Under the pieces are notes generated by a model. The model ran no database searches, had not been told where the DNA came from, and worked only from the letters and a program-made list of their open reading frames with translations. The position numbers and the translations under genes were made by a program. Shown here one piece after another: positions 40,500 through 50,108 of a stretch of DNA of 64,000 nucleotides. Numbering within the stretch: position 1 is the stretch's first letter; each line of letters begins with the position of its first letter. The stretch comes from Bacillota bacterium (GTDB lineage Bacteria; Bacillota; Clostridia; Christensenellales; UMGS416): NCBI GenBank assembly GCA_016281935.1, contig JAEEJN010000078.1, forward strand, positions 81,059 through 145,058. Reading direction: 5' to 3'.

Positions 40500-40531
40500 G
40501 TTATATGATGAGAGGGACGTGATCATATAAC
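40500..40531. promoter_or_regulatory. 10-bp perfect inverted repeat upstream of XRE regulator
   Basis: GTTATATGAT-12 nt-ATCATATAAC, just downstream of TATAAT (40481-40486). Confidence 0.5.
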
Positions 40532-40642
40532 CGTACAAATCTCCTGCTCTCACCTATAACAGTTGCTTTTCAGTCCGGAAATATGTTAAAATGAAATTTA
40601 AAAATGTTAAACTCGCGCAAGCGGAGAAGGGAGGTTATCAAA

Positions 40643-40978
40643 ATGGATGGAGAACGCCTTGAAGAGCTCCGCAAAGATGCGGGACTGACCCAGGAAGAAC
40701 TCGGTCGGATGATGAATATCAGCAAGCATGCGATATCTTCTTATGAACGCGGCAAAAGCGAACCGTCTGATACCATCAAGATCGCTATGGCCCGGTATTT
40801 CCACGTTTCCGTGGACTATCTGGTAGGCGCGACAAGAGACCCGCGGCCTCATACGGATACGCCAAACGTGATCATTCTTTCCCCCCGCCTGTCCAAGCAG
40901 GCGATCCAGTCAGCAAGAGATTTCTGTGCTTATCTGGAAAGCCGTTATACCCTGGATCACGATGAAGATCCGGAGTGA
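40643..40978 (+). CDS. XRE family transcriptional regulator
   Basis: HTH: RLEELRKDAGLTQEELGRMMNISKHAISSYERGKSEPSDTIKIAMARYFHVSVDYLVG; GGGAGG RBS. Confidence 0.92.
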   Translation: MDGERLEELRKDAGLTQEELGRMMNISKHAISSYERGKSEPSDTIKIAMARYFHVSVDYLVGATRDPRPHTDTPNVIILSPRLSKQAIQSARDFCAYLESRYTLDHDEDPE

Positions 40979-40993
40979 CCGCGACAAAGAAAC

Positions 40994-41036
40994 AGCTGTG
41001 GAATGCGGATCGACCGTCTGATTCCACAGCTTTTTC
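40994..41036 (+). terminator. Rho-independent terminator
   Basis: agctgtggaat...attccacagct followed by TTTTT. Confidence 0.8.
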
Positions 41037-41053
41037 ATATGTCGTTCATTTCA

Positions 41054-41647
41054 TCAGTGCCGGTTCTTCAGCACTTTCATCGGAGCTTCCGCCAGGGTCC
41101 ACCCCCAAACAGGCAGCGGAAACTCTTCCGGAAGATGGTCCGCTCCGGAAACAGCAAGCTCCGTCACATGCCTTGATTCCAAAAACGCAGACAAAGCGGG
41201 ATCGCTCAGTGCCGAAAGTTCCAAAACACAGATCACACGTTCTGGCACACATCTGCAGACGTCGTCTCCTTCAATCAGAAGGCTGCCTTTTTCAGTCCAT
41301 TCCCGCGGGCCGTTCTCTCCCAGAAAAGGTGCGACGGCTTCCAGATCCTCTTCAGGAACGCAGCGTGGATCCAACCGCAGTTTGACGGGGCCATAACCCC
41401 GGGCAGACAAAGAACGGGCATCCTTCAGCCAGTCATCCAGAGAAAACCGGGTTTGTGCAGGCAGATAATTCTCAACGGATGGATAGAACACACCGCTGGG
41501 AAAAAGGCGCAGTCTGGTTCTTCCGGAAAGATCCGCACTGACACGTTCTCCGGGATTCACGGCCAAAACCGCAGCCGATTCTCCTGCAAGGATCTTCGCA
41601 AAGGGTCCTGTCTGAGCCCCCGCATAAGCCAGGATCTGGGTGATCAT
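41054..41647 (-). CDS. Hypothetical protein (197 aa) translationally coupled to upstream glycosidase-like gene
   Basis: Start overlaps the preceding stop by 4 nt (ATGA); no recognised domain. Confidence 0.65.
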   Translation of the reverse strand: MITQILAYAGAQTGPFAKILAGESAAVLAVNPGERVSADLSGRTRLRLFPSGVFYPSVENYLPAQTRFSLDDWLKDARSLSARGYGPVKLRLDPRCVPEEDLEAVAPFLGENGPREWTEKGSLLIEGDDVCRCVPERVICVLELSALSDPALSAFLESRHVTELAVSGADHLPEEFPLPVWGWTLAEAPMKVLKNRH

Positions 41648-43557
41648 ACGCGGATCGGGTCGTCCATTCCCGCTCTGCGGAAGAAGTCGGTCTTCCGCAG
41701 CACCTCCAGACGGAAGGCTCCCATCCAGGCAACGAGCCAGCGGGAAGTCTGGAAAGCCTGTCCCCAGCGTGCATAACAGAAAGCTTCAGACTGAGCGCCT
41801 GCAGGATAAACAAGCCCGCTCTCACCGTAATGCCCGTCGGATACGCCGATGGAAGCATTGTTCCATACCGCCATCGCACGGTCCTTCCAGACAGGGTTGC
41901 CCGTATACTCGCCAAGAACAAGGAGATAGGACAGATAGCGAAGCGCGTAGGCATCGATATGGTTATGCTCCGTGGAGACTGCGGTGCCGCCCATCGTATC
42001 GTATCCGATATCTCCCATGGCCGTGCCTTTCGGGAAGGGAACGGTGTGATGCCACTGCCAGGTGTCCAGATAGTATCCCGTATGCTCAGCAGCCTTCAGA
42101 TACTTCGCATCTCCCGTGATCTTATAAAGCATGAGAGCGGACGCCAGGATCGGGATGGCGCTTTCCTTGTCCACGCAGAAGGAATCCAGCGCACCCGCTG
42201 TTGTGAATCCCCTGTCTCTGAGTGCACCAAAATAGCAGTCGAACGCGCGTCTGGCGGAATCGAGCCATCTGTCGTCTTTCGTCACGGCATAGGCCCAGAG
42301 CATGGCGCTCATGATGAAATCTCCGGTATTGCCTTCCTCCTGCAGGACCTTGGCATTCCTATCGAAAGCACAGGGATAGGATCCGTTCGGCAGCTGGGCT
42401 TTGAGCAGCGTCTCACAGATATCCAAGGCCGCTTTTCTGTAGGCCGGACGGGGCGTGCCGCATCGTTCGGCAAGTTCTGCGGCTTCCAGGAGATTCTCCA
42501 CGGCGGAGCCAAGATTGCAGGAATCCAGGACCGCCTTGTCCGCTTCGTCGGAATCGGTCAGATAGGCCGGCTTGAATCGGACATACATGAGTCCCGAGGG
42601 AAGAGCCGTTTTCATCCAGGAATCCAGGACCGTCAGCCCAAGATCCCGGTTCTCTTCATTTCCGGTCATGAGATAATCATACAGGAAAGCGTTGGCATAG
42701 CCGATGTTCTGTCCGCACCAACCTGCCTCAAAGCTGGAGCTGTTCGTACTCGGACGTTTGTTCCAGCGGCGTCCGTCCCAGGAGAGACCGATGTTGAAGA
42801 ATGTCCCGGCTTCCGTTTCTTCGAGAAGGCAGTCCTTCGCATAGGACAGAGCCAGATCATACAGTTCCTTTTCACCGAACCAGGGATGCACCGGATGCCG
42901 GAACACGCTCCAGGCGTAATCCAGGAGCCTGCTGTATCCGGGAAGTCCTTCTTCCCTCTGTCCGTACACGATATAAGCAGTAACGGTCAGCGGTTTGGCG
43001 GAATCCACAAGGACAGTGTTCCTGTAACCGGGGATATAGGTGCTCATACGGGCAAAGATGACCGGCATCTCCTGTTCCGGAGCCAGCAGCCGCAGGATCG
43101 TTTTCTTTCCTTCCTTTTTCACGATGGAGCCGGATACCCCGCAGTTTTCCGGAAGCGTGCGCGGATCTGCGAACAGGCCGACGGCAAATTCATCGTTCTG
43201 CGCGAAGGAACAGGCCGGAACGGCCGTGCGGCCGGACGCATAGGATACGGGTTCCCCGTTGTGATCGAATCCGAAGGGATCCTTGCCTCCTCCGAAAGGA
43301 TTGCCGTTATAGGTGACGGACGGCATGAGCAGATAGTCTTCATCAAAATCCAGCTCCAGGTCCATCTGAAGTTCAGACACCGGATAGGCTCCGGGGAAAG
43401 TGGAGTAAAAGTCTCTTTCCCACCGGATGACGCCTTCATCCACCTGGATGAAACGGTCGCGCGCACCGAAGCCGCTGGCAAAACCGCGCTCTCCCGCGCT
43501 GGCATCCCTGAACGGCAGGACATGAGCCAGGAGCTTTTCGTTCACCTTGATATTCAT
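41644..43557 (-). CDS. Putative (alpha/alpha)-barrel six-hairpin glycosidase-like protein
   Basis: Repeating helical-hairpin texture (YDLALSYAKDCLLEETEAGTFFNIG...GNTGDFIMSAMLWAYAVTKDDRWLDSARRAFD...) after a beta-rich N-terminus; RBS GGGAGG; no signal peptide. Confidence 0.65.
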   Translation of the reverse strand: MNIKVNEKLLAHVLPFRDASAGERGFASGFGARDRFIQVDEGVIRWERDFYSTFPGAYPVSELQMDLELDFDEDYLLMPSVTYNGNPFGGGKDPFGFDHNGEPVSYASGRTAVPACSFAQNDEFAVGLFADPRTLPENCGVSGSIVKKEGKKTILRLLAPEQEMPVIFARMSTYIPGYRNTVLVDSAKPLTVTAYIVYGQREEGLPGYSRLLDYAWSVFRHPVHPWFGEKELYDLALSYAKDCLLEETEAGTFFNIGLSWDGRRWNKRPSTNSSSFEAGWCGQNIGYANAFLYDYLMTGNEENRDLGLTVLDSWMKTALPSGLMYVRFKPAYLTDSDEADKAVLDSCNLGSAVENLLEAAELAERCGTPRPAYRKAALDICETLLKAQLPNGSYPCAFDRNAKVLQEEGNTGDFIMSAMLWAYAVTKDDRWLDSARRAFDCYFGALRDRGFTTAGALDSFCVDKESAIPILASALMLYKITGDAKYLKAAEHTGYYLDTWQWHHTVPFPKGTAMGDIGYDTMGGTAVSTEHNHIDAYALRYLSYLLVLGEYTGNPVWKDRAMAVWNNASIGVSDGHYGESGLVYPAGAQSEAFCYARWGQAFQTSRWLVAWMGAFRLEVLRKTDFFRRAGMDDPIRV

Positions 43558-43586
43558 GATACAAGCCTCCCTATAGTTCTGTTTTC

Positions 43587-43614
43587 ATAATAACGGTTTA
43601 TCTTCCCTTGTCAA
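43587..43614 (-). promoter_or_regulatory. SigA-type promoter for the glycosidase-like gene at 43557
   Basis: Minus strand TTGACA (43614-43609) - 16 nt - TATTAT (43592-43587). Confidence 0.65.
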
Positions 43615-43700
43615 GCAGGGAAAACCCTGTTTGCGGCGAATACAATACACACAGAATCAGACGGAGCCTTTGCTCTCTCAGCGAACCAGGAGGAAACAGT

Positions 43701-45881
43701 ATGACCAACGTAAAAGAATTTGAAAACGGGAAAAAAGTATTCCGTGTCACGGACAGGGAAATGTCTTCCACCCCCGTAAGTCCTCTTCTGTGCAGCAACT
43801 TCATAGAAGAAGGCTTCGGATACCAGGTCGAAGGCATGTGGAGCGAAATGCTGTTCAACCGCTCCTTTGAAAAGATCTTCCAGATCACGCCTGCAACCTA
43901 TGACTGGTTCGGCGGACGGAACGTCATCGGCAATGACTGGCAGAACCAGGAATGGTATCACTCTTCCTACGATCACAACCGCTGGTATGCCTGCCCCGGT
44001 CAGGATCTGCCGCTCTCCATGGCTCCTGACTGCACCTACCTCGTTCCCAAAGCCGTAGGCTATTCCCTCACTCTTTCCCAGGTAGACGGCGGCGTACACG
44101 GTGAGACCGCACTCGAGATCAACAACTTCGACGAACGTCCCTGCGGTCTCGCTCAGAACGGCAAACTCCTGAAAAAAGGCGCGGAGTACACCTTCTCCGG
44201 TTATCTGAAAAATCTGGGCGACAAGCCCGTGACAGCGGAACTGCGCTTCTATGAAACGACCGATCCCATGAACTGGTGGCAGGAACCCGTCGTCTGCCTG
44301 CCTCTCGGCGAGATCTCCACTGAAGGCGGCTATAAGGAAGCCACGTTCACCGTGGATGACTTTGAGGGATACGCCACATTCTCGCTCTGGATCACGCCCG
44401 GACGCGTACTCGCGGATGCTTTCTCCCTGAAACCCACGGCAACCTGCAAAGGCTGGCGTCCCGATGTGATCGAAGGGATGAAGCGCATCAATCCCGGTGT
44501 CATCCGTTTCCCCGGCGGCTGCTTCGCTTCTTTCCATGACTGGCGCACGGCCATCGGCCCGTTCAACGAACGCAAACCCGAGCCGTCCTTCTTCTGGGGC
44601 GATGTGAACTATAACGACGTGGGCACCGATGAATTCCTGCAGATGTGCGAGATGATCGGATCGGAAGCGATGCTGGTCGTGAACATCTTCCATCCCAGCA
44701 AGGAATACTTCCTCCAGGATCACCAGGACTTCGGACGCTGGCTGCGCATGAACGCCCGCGACGTATCAGTGGACGGCCGCCGTTCCCCCGGCACCCGTCC
44801 TTTGGCGAAGATCGAACCTTATTTCAAGCAGCCTCACGGCTTCCATGTGACGCACTGCATCGACATCGACAAGGGCATCGAGTGCGCCGCTCAGTGGGTG
44901 CAGTACTGCAACGGCGATGTTTCCACTCCCATGGGCGCCCTGCGCGCGAAAAACGGGCATCCCGAACCCTACGGCGTCAAGTTCTGGGAGATGGACAATG
45001 AAGCCTTCCGCTGGCTGTCCCACGCGGATTACGCGAAGCTCCTCATCCGCTACAGCAAAGCCATGAAGGCCGAGGATCCCACGATCAACATCGGCATGAC
45101 GACTTATCACAGCTACTCTCCCAACGTGGAGGAGATGCTGGACATCTGCGGCAACTATATCGACTTCTTCGCTGACCGTGTCTGCGAGCCTGACAACCTG
45201 GGCTACAAACTGGGGGCTATCCGGCGCTGGAACGCTTCACATGAGCACAAGATCTTCTACGCCGATACGGAAGCTCTTCAGAACCGCGATCCCCACATGG
45301 CTCCTTTCGTGGCCGACTTCTACAAGAAGAACGGTATCACGATCCGCGAAGCGCGCCGCACCTGGATCTACGCACTGTCCCTCGTCTCCAACCTTCTGAT
45401 GGACATGCGGTACGGCGGCGAAGTGAAGTTCATGTGCTTCAACAACCTGGCCAACACTTCCGGACAGAGCTGCATCGAAACGCCCAAGGAAGGCGCCATG
45501 CTCCCCTTCTGCGGTCTCATCTACGAACAGATGAGCCGGAGCCTGGCCGCATGGCCCGTGGAGATCGAAGGCTATACGCCCACGTCCCGCAAGGAGATCG
45601 AAATCCAGGCCGCCTGGGATCTCGAACGGCAGAAGCTCGTCCTCATCCTGCTGAACCGCTGCGACGAAGGCACCCGCGTGACACTTGATCTTTCCTCGAT
45701 CGGCAAGTCCTTTACGAAGTCCTCCTCGCGCCGCATGAGCGCTGCAGGCGGACGCACACAGGAAACGGCGCAGAGCCAGGGCAACTGCCGCGTGGAATAC
45801 GACTACGGCGCCGTGAACACCGCGTCTCCCCTGACCTTCGCCATTCCCGCCTTCTCATTCACGGAGATCGTTCTGGAATAA
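43701..45881 (+). CDS. Alpha-L-arabinofuranosidase-like glycoside hydrolase (GH51-type)
   Basis: GVIRFPGGCFASFHDWRTAIGP, VKFWEMDNEAFRW (acid/base NE), GH51-like C-terminal beta domain; AGGAGGAAACAGT RBS. Confidence 0.82.
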   Translation: MTNVKEFENGKKVFRVTDREMSSTPVSPLLCSNFIEEGFGYQVEGMWSEMLFNRSFEKIFQITPATYDWFGGRNVIGNDWQNQEWYHSSYDHNRWYACPGQDLPLSMAPDCTYLVPKAVGYSLTLSQVDGGVHGETALEINNFDERPCGLAQNGKLLKKGAEYTFSGYLKNLGDKPVTAELRFYETTDPMNWWQEPVVCLPLGEISTEGGYKEATFTVDDFEGYATFSLWITPGRVLADAFSLKPTATCKGWRPDVIEGMKRINPGVIRFPGGCFASFHDWRTAIGPFNERKPEPSFFWGDVNYNDVGTDEFLQMCEMIGSEAMLVVNIFHPSKEYFLQDHQDFGRWLRMNARDVSVDGRRSPGTRPLAKIEPYFKQPHGFHVTHCIDIDKGIECAAQWVQYCNGDVSTPMGALRAKNGHPEPYGVKFWEMDNEAFRWLSHADYAKLLIRYSKAMKAEDPTINIGMTTYHSYSPNVEEMLDICGNYIDFFADRVCEPDNLGYKLGAIRRWNASHEHKIFYADTEALQNRDPHMAPFVADFYKKNGITIREARRTWIYALSLVSNLLMDMRYGGEVKFMCFNNLANTSGQSCIETPKEGAMLPFCGLIYEQMSRSLAAWPVEIEGYTPTSRKEIEIQAAWDLERQKLVLILLNRCDEGTRVTLDLSSIGKSFTKSSSRRMSAAGGRTQETAQSQGNCRVEYDYGAVNTASPLTFAIPAFSFTEIVLE

Positions 45882-45916
45882 TCTATACAAAACGGCGGGC
45901 CCCCCGCAAGAAGCAA

Positions 45917-45952
45917 AACAGCCCTGCACTTGACGGTGCAGGGCTGTTCTTT
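45917..45952 (+). terminator. Rho-independent terminator (possibly bidirectional)
   Basis: aacagccctgcac-ttgacg-gtgcagggctgtt. Confidence 0.75.
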
Positions 45953-45956
45953 GGAC

Positions 45957-46985
45957 TTATCCGAGTTTTTTCTCGAAATGCTGGTAATCGATGGGGCTTT
46001 TCCAGTTGCCTCCCCAGGTGAAACCGTACTTGATGAAGATCGAGTAACAGACATCGTCTTTCTTGATGACGTGCGGATCGTCGACCGTGCGGTCTACATA
46101 GGGAGCCGCATTGTCATGGGCATAGCGCAGCCGGCCTCCGCTGTACCAGACGTAGGGGTTCTGCTGGGGATTGATGTCGATGGCCAGTCCGTAGGCATGA
46201 TTCGAAAGGTGGTTCGAACCCGTCGCTTCGCGGTAGTTGAAGGCGGAAGTATTGTTCACGTCGATCGACGCCGTATCCGTGGAAGTCCCGTTCCCGGTCC
46301 AGTAATTGTCGACAAGAAAGACCGACTGGATCTCGTATTCCGCGTCGAAAAGCTCCCGGAAAACGTTCAGAACATCATCCGCGATCCTCCGGTTCACGAT
46401 CATTTCCCCCGACTGGATCTCATGATCGAAATTATAGTGAAGGATCCGAAGATAGCGCAGGTCCTCCAGTCTGATGTTCGGGTTGTCACGGTAGGACTTC
46501 CCGTTGATCCTCGCGAAGACGTCCCCGTCACGTTCGATCGTTTCCGCCGTGAAATAAAGAGACAGTTCCTCCTCTAGGGCTTCCCTCTGCACAGTATCCC
46601 CCGGAGACAGGGCGCCAGGCGCTGTTTTGGGTGCAGGCGTCGGTGTCGGGAGCGGTACGGGGGTAGAAAGAGCGATCGTAAGCCTGATGTTCAGTTCATC
46701 CACTTGCGTTTCCAGTTCGTCCACGCGCTTCTCCAGTTCGGCATTCCGCGTTTCGGCCTCATTCAAAGCTTCCTTTGCCGTTTTCGCATCGGCTTCTTCC
46801 TGAGCGACGAGCATCCGCTGCTCTTCGGCCTCCCGGACAGCGGAATCCCTCTCCGCCGACCGGAGCCGGTAACCAAGATACAGAAGTCCCGAAAGAACGG
46901 TCAGCAGGACAGCAAGAGCCGTCACGCACCAGAAAGCCGCTGTCGGGATTTTCCATCCCGTCTGTCTGTTTCTTCGCATGATCAC
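45957..46985 (-). CDS. Membrane-anchored M15 family (VanY/CwlK-like) peptidase with coiled coil
   Basis: N-terminal TM, EE-rich coiled coil, SNHLSNHAYGLAIDINPQQNPYVW metallopeptidase motif. Confidence 0.88.
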   Translation of the reverse strand: MIMRRNRQTGWKIPTAAFWCVTALAVLLTVLSGLLYLGYRLRSAERDSAVREAEEQRMLVAQEEADAKTAKEALNEAETRNAELEKRVDELETQVDELNIRLTIALSTPVPLPTPTPAPKTAPGALSPGDTVQREALEEELSLYFTAETIERDGDVFARINGKSYRDNPNIRLEDLRYLRILHYNFDHEIQSGEMIVNRRIADDVLNVFRELFDAEYEIQSVFLVDNYWTGNGTSTDTASIDVNNTSAFNYREATGSNHLSNHAYGLAIDINPQQNPYVWYSGGRLRYAHDNAAPYVDRTVDDPHVIKKDDVCYSIFIKYGFTWGGNWKSPIDYQHFEKKLG

Positions 46986-49030
46986 CGAACTTTTCTGCCG
47001 TATGCGGTGATCTCGTTGATGCAGGTGTCATCATACTTCGTTCCCGCAAATACGTCGTCGATCAGGATCGTCACGCTGTCCACATAGACAGGCTGGGAGA
47101 AAGTGACCCACTGGACTTCCTTTTTGTGTTCGAACTCCACCTGGAATCTTTCGTCTCCCAGGATGATCGTCAGCTTTTTGGGTGCGGCATTGGTCTCGTA
47201 ATAGTTCTGATTCCGCCAGTTGCCCAGTTTGAAGGAAAGCGCCGTGAGTCCGTACGTGCCGTCGAACGTAAAGGCAACGGATTCACCCACGCCGTATCCG
47301 TCGACACCTTCCTGCCAGGACGTTTCATCCACTCCGTCGAACATGAGAATGGGATCGTTGCTGACTTTTTCCTGCTGGATCGTGGAGGAAGCTCTCGCGG
47401 AGATCACGCGGATCTTCGTGTCGATGTGCTGAGGAGACTTCCGGCTCACGGACGTCTGCGCCGTGGAATCCGTCCAGTCTCTGTCTCCGGGCACGAAGAC
47501 CGTCTCATTCTGATCGATCGTATATCCCTGGCCGCTGCCGGTCCCGGGATTCTCGGGCTTCCAGATCAGGCTCCCGTCTTCCTGAAGCGTCATGCGTCCC
47601 GACGCACCTTCGGCGATCACGATGTCCTGATATTCACCGTTGATCTTCACATGCCAGGTCTGTGTTCCGTCTTCGTAGACGAAGGCGTCCTGAGATTCCT
47701 CCCATTTTCCCGTAAAGGAAAAACGCGTCCGGCTGCCGTCTTCATTGCCCTGGATGATCGTCATGGGATAGCTGATCCCTCCGGGAGCGTTCGGATCGGT
47801 CTCTTCCGCGAAGGTCATGGAAATCTTCCGATCAGTATCCTGTACGGTCCATTGTTCAGAAGAAAGATGCGGGTTCTCAGGTTCATCCGACGGCTCACCC
47901 GTTTCCTGCGGCTCCACAGGTTCGGGTCCGTCGTTTCCGCCGGGCTCAGGCAGAACGGGTTCGGGCAGGACGTCAGCTCCCTGCTGCAGAGCTTTGAGAC
48001 GCTCCTCAAGTTCCAGAATCTTAAGGACCGACGGGCCGGACAGTTTCTCACCGAAGGCCTGAGCAGCCGCCTCAGGATCTGCAGTCATGCCCTGAGGAGT
48101 TCCGTAGAGAACGGTCGCGGAGGAGACTTTATCCAGCTTCTCCAGATAGGTCTTCTCCTGTGCAGCATCCATGGTCCCCGATTCCTGCGTATAACAGATC
48201 GAGTTCAGATACAGAGCCATGTCCTTATCGACGTTGTTCCATCCGTTCCCTGCGTCGACGGCTCTTACGCGGCAATAGGGATCACGGACTTCAAAACGCA
48301 GCTTCACATCCGCAAGGCCGCTGTTTCCCTTGGAAGACAGAGCCATCTGAACGCCCCGTTTCATGAATCCGGTATAAGCACCCTCCCAGGTCACGGTGTC
48401 ATAGCCGCGGTCCCTGAAGTAACCGTACATGACGTCCTTCATGCCGGTCTCGTATTCTCCCAGAGTGCAGTTCTCAACAGTCCTGATCCGATCCATGTCT
48501 CCGCCGGCCGCTACGAGATGCATCACGAGGAAAACAAGGGCGAGAATCAGGACGACGCCTCCTGCTCCCAGAATGACCCAGAGCGCCGAACTTCCGCGCT
48601 TCCGATCCGCATGTCTCGCCGTATTCCGATGGTGAGCTCCAGTGGTTCCCTGGTGAGATCCGTAAGGAACGTCGTTCCGGGATCCCTCCCGGCCCCGGTA
48701 CGGATCGTTCGGATAAGGCCGTTCCTGATATACGGGCGTTCCGACAGGCTCGAAACCGCCATGATCGGGACGGTATGGCTGTTCCACAGGCGGTACGGCC
48801 GCAGGCCTGACGCCTGCCCCGTTCGGATCCTCGCCCCACCCGGACGGCGCTTCCGTGATTACGCCGGCTTCCGCAGATCCGCGATGGCGGCGATGCTTAT
48901 CGGAATGGACCTCTTCCTTCGGGATTTCCTGCGCCGCAGCGGGCTTCGGATCCTTCCCTGTCGCCTGTCCGCAGAAGATGCAGAACAGTGCGTCGTCGTT
49001 TATTTCTTTTCCGCAGTGTGTACAGAACAT
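46982..49030 (-). CDS. Zinc-ribbon + TM + C-terminal discoidin-like (NADase-type glycan-binding-like) protein
   Basis: MFCTHCGKEINDDALFCIFCG zinc ribbon; TM ALWVILGAGGVVLILALVFLVMHL; C-terminal DGVDETSWQEGVDGYGVGESVAFTF...APKKLTIILGDERFQVEF. Confidence 0.8.
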   Translation of the reverse strand: MFCTHCGKEINDDALFCIFCGQATGKDPKPAAAQEIPKEEVHSDKHRRHRGSAEAGVITEAPSGWGEDPNGAGVRPAAVPPVEQPYRPDHGGFEPVGTPVYQERPYPNDPYRGREGSRNDVPYGSHQGTTGAHHRNTARHADRKRGSSALWVILGAGGVVLILALVFLVMHLVAAGGDMDRIRTVENCTLGEYETGMKDVMYGYFRDRGYDTVTWEGAYTGFMKRGVQMALSSKGNSGLADVKLRFEVRDPYCRVRAVDAGNGWNNVDKDMALYLNSICYTQESGTMDAAQEKTYLEKLDKVSSATVLYGTPQGMTADPEAAAQAFGEKLSGPSVLKILELEERLKALQQGADVLPEPVLPEPGGNDGPEPVEPQETGEPSDEPENPHLSSEQWTVQDTDRKISMTFAEETDPNAPGGISYPMTIIQGNEDGSRTRFSFTGKWEESQDAFVYEDGTQTWHVKINGEYQDIVIAEGASGRMTLQEDGSLIWKPENPGTGSGQGYTIDQNETVFVPGDRDWTDSTAQTSVSRKSPQHIDTKIRVISARASSTIQQEKVSNDPILMFDGVDETSWQEGVDGYGVGESVAFTFDGTYGLTALSFKLGNWRNQNYYETNAAPKKLTIILGDERFQVEFEHKKEVQWVTFSQPVYVDSVTILIDDVFAGTKYDDTCINEITAYGRKVR

Positions 49031-49181
49031 GTCGTTGTCCTCTCCCTGTAGGATTCCCTTCCATCTTAACATGCACTTCCTGTTTTCGCAAGGAATATCA
49101 GGATAAGGCAGACCCGTCCGGCCTTCAGCCGAACAGCCGTTTTCACGCTCCGAACAAGCCCGTTTCCGCCTCACCGATGCT

Positions 49182-49210
49182 TTACTTTTGCCCTGCATAT
49201 TGCTATAATA
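49182..49210 (+). promoter_or_regulatory. SigA-type promoter for yicC-fmt cluster
   Basis: TTTACT - 17 nt - TATAAT. Confidence 0.65.
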
Positions 49211-49232
49211 CAAAAACTAGGAGTATAGCATC

Positions 49233-50108
49233 ATGAAGAGTATGACAGGCTTCGGCCGGGGTGAAATCTCCAGGGACGGCAGGACCGTTTCCGTCGAGAT
49301 GAAAAGCGTGAACAACCGCTATCTGGATCTGTCCGTGCGGCTGCCTCACAGTCTGAGCGCGCTGGAAGAAGCGGTAAAGACCGCCGTATCCTCGCGGATC
49401 TCCAGAGGACATGTGGACATTTTCGTCCGCTACGAAAACACGCGGAGCGATGCACGCAGCGTGAAAGTCGACGCTGCTCTTCTGGAAGCCTACCGGTCCG
49501 CTTTTTCGGAAGTGGCGCGGCGCACCGGATGGAACGGCGAGATCGATCCTTCCGTCGTCATCGGCCTTCCGGATGTACTGAGGACGGAAGAGGCTCCCGA
49601 GGACGAGGATGCGCTGAAAGCCCTTCTTCTGGAAGCCGTCGGTTCCGCACTGGACCGTCTGACCGAAATGCGTGCGCGGGAAGGCGAGCGCCTGGCTTCG
49701 GATATCTCCGGAAAGCTGGATGAACTCTCCGGCTGTGTGGAAGCTGCAAAAGCCCGTTCTCCCGAGGTCGTCTCCGCACATGCGGAAGCGCTCAGGGCAA
49801 GGATCCGTGAGCTTCTTGCCGAGATCCCCATCGATGAGGCCCGTATGGCCAACGAGATCGCGATCTATACCGACAAGGCCGCGGTGGATGAGGAAATGAC
49901 CCGTCTTGCCAGCCATATCGCTCAGATGCGTGAATACCTGACTTTGGATGCGCCCGTCGGGAGACAGATGGACTTCCTGACCCAGGAGCTGAACCGGGAA
50001 GTCAACACGCTCTGCTCCAAAGCCAACGACGCTGAGATGACCCGCATCGGACTCGCGGGCAAAAACACCGTGGAAAAAATCCGAGAGCAGGTGCAGAACA
50101 TTGAGTGA
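49233..50108 (+). CDS. yicC: YicC/YloC family endoribonuclease
   Basis: MKSMTGFGRGEISRDGRTVSVEMKSVNNRYLDLSVRLP; C-terminal DFLTQELNREVNTLCSKAND. Confidence 0.95.
   Translation: MKSMTGFGRGEISRDGRTVSVEMKSVNNRYLDLSVRLPHSLSALEEAVKTAVSSRISRGHVDIFVRYENTRSDARSVKVDAALLEAYRSAFSEVARRTGWNGEIDPSVVIGLPDVLRTEEAPEDEDALKALLLEAVGSALDRLTEMRAREGERLASDISGKLDELSGCVEAAKARSPEVVSAHAEALRARIRELLAEIPIDEARMANEIAIYTDKAAVDEEMTRLASHIAQMREYLTLDAPVGRQMDFLTQELNREVNTLCSKANDAEMTRIGLAGKNTVEKIREQVQNIE

Noticed and set aside
41830-43590. 586-aa ORF antisense to the glycosidase-like gene
   Set aside because: Shadow ORF; promoter and RBS support the minus-strand gene.
46211-46226. ggttcgaacccgtcgc resembling a tRNA T-arm
   Set aside because: Lies inside the M15 peptidase CDS (encodes part of TGSNHLSNH) with no accompanying acceptor or anticodon stems.
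47126-49051. 641-aa ORF antisense to the zinc-ribbon protein
   Set aside because: Shadow ORF; the minus-strand frame has zinc ribbon, TM helix and glycan-binding domain.
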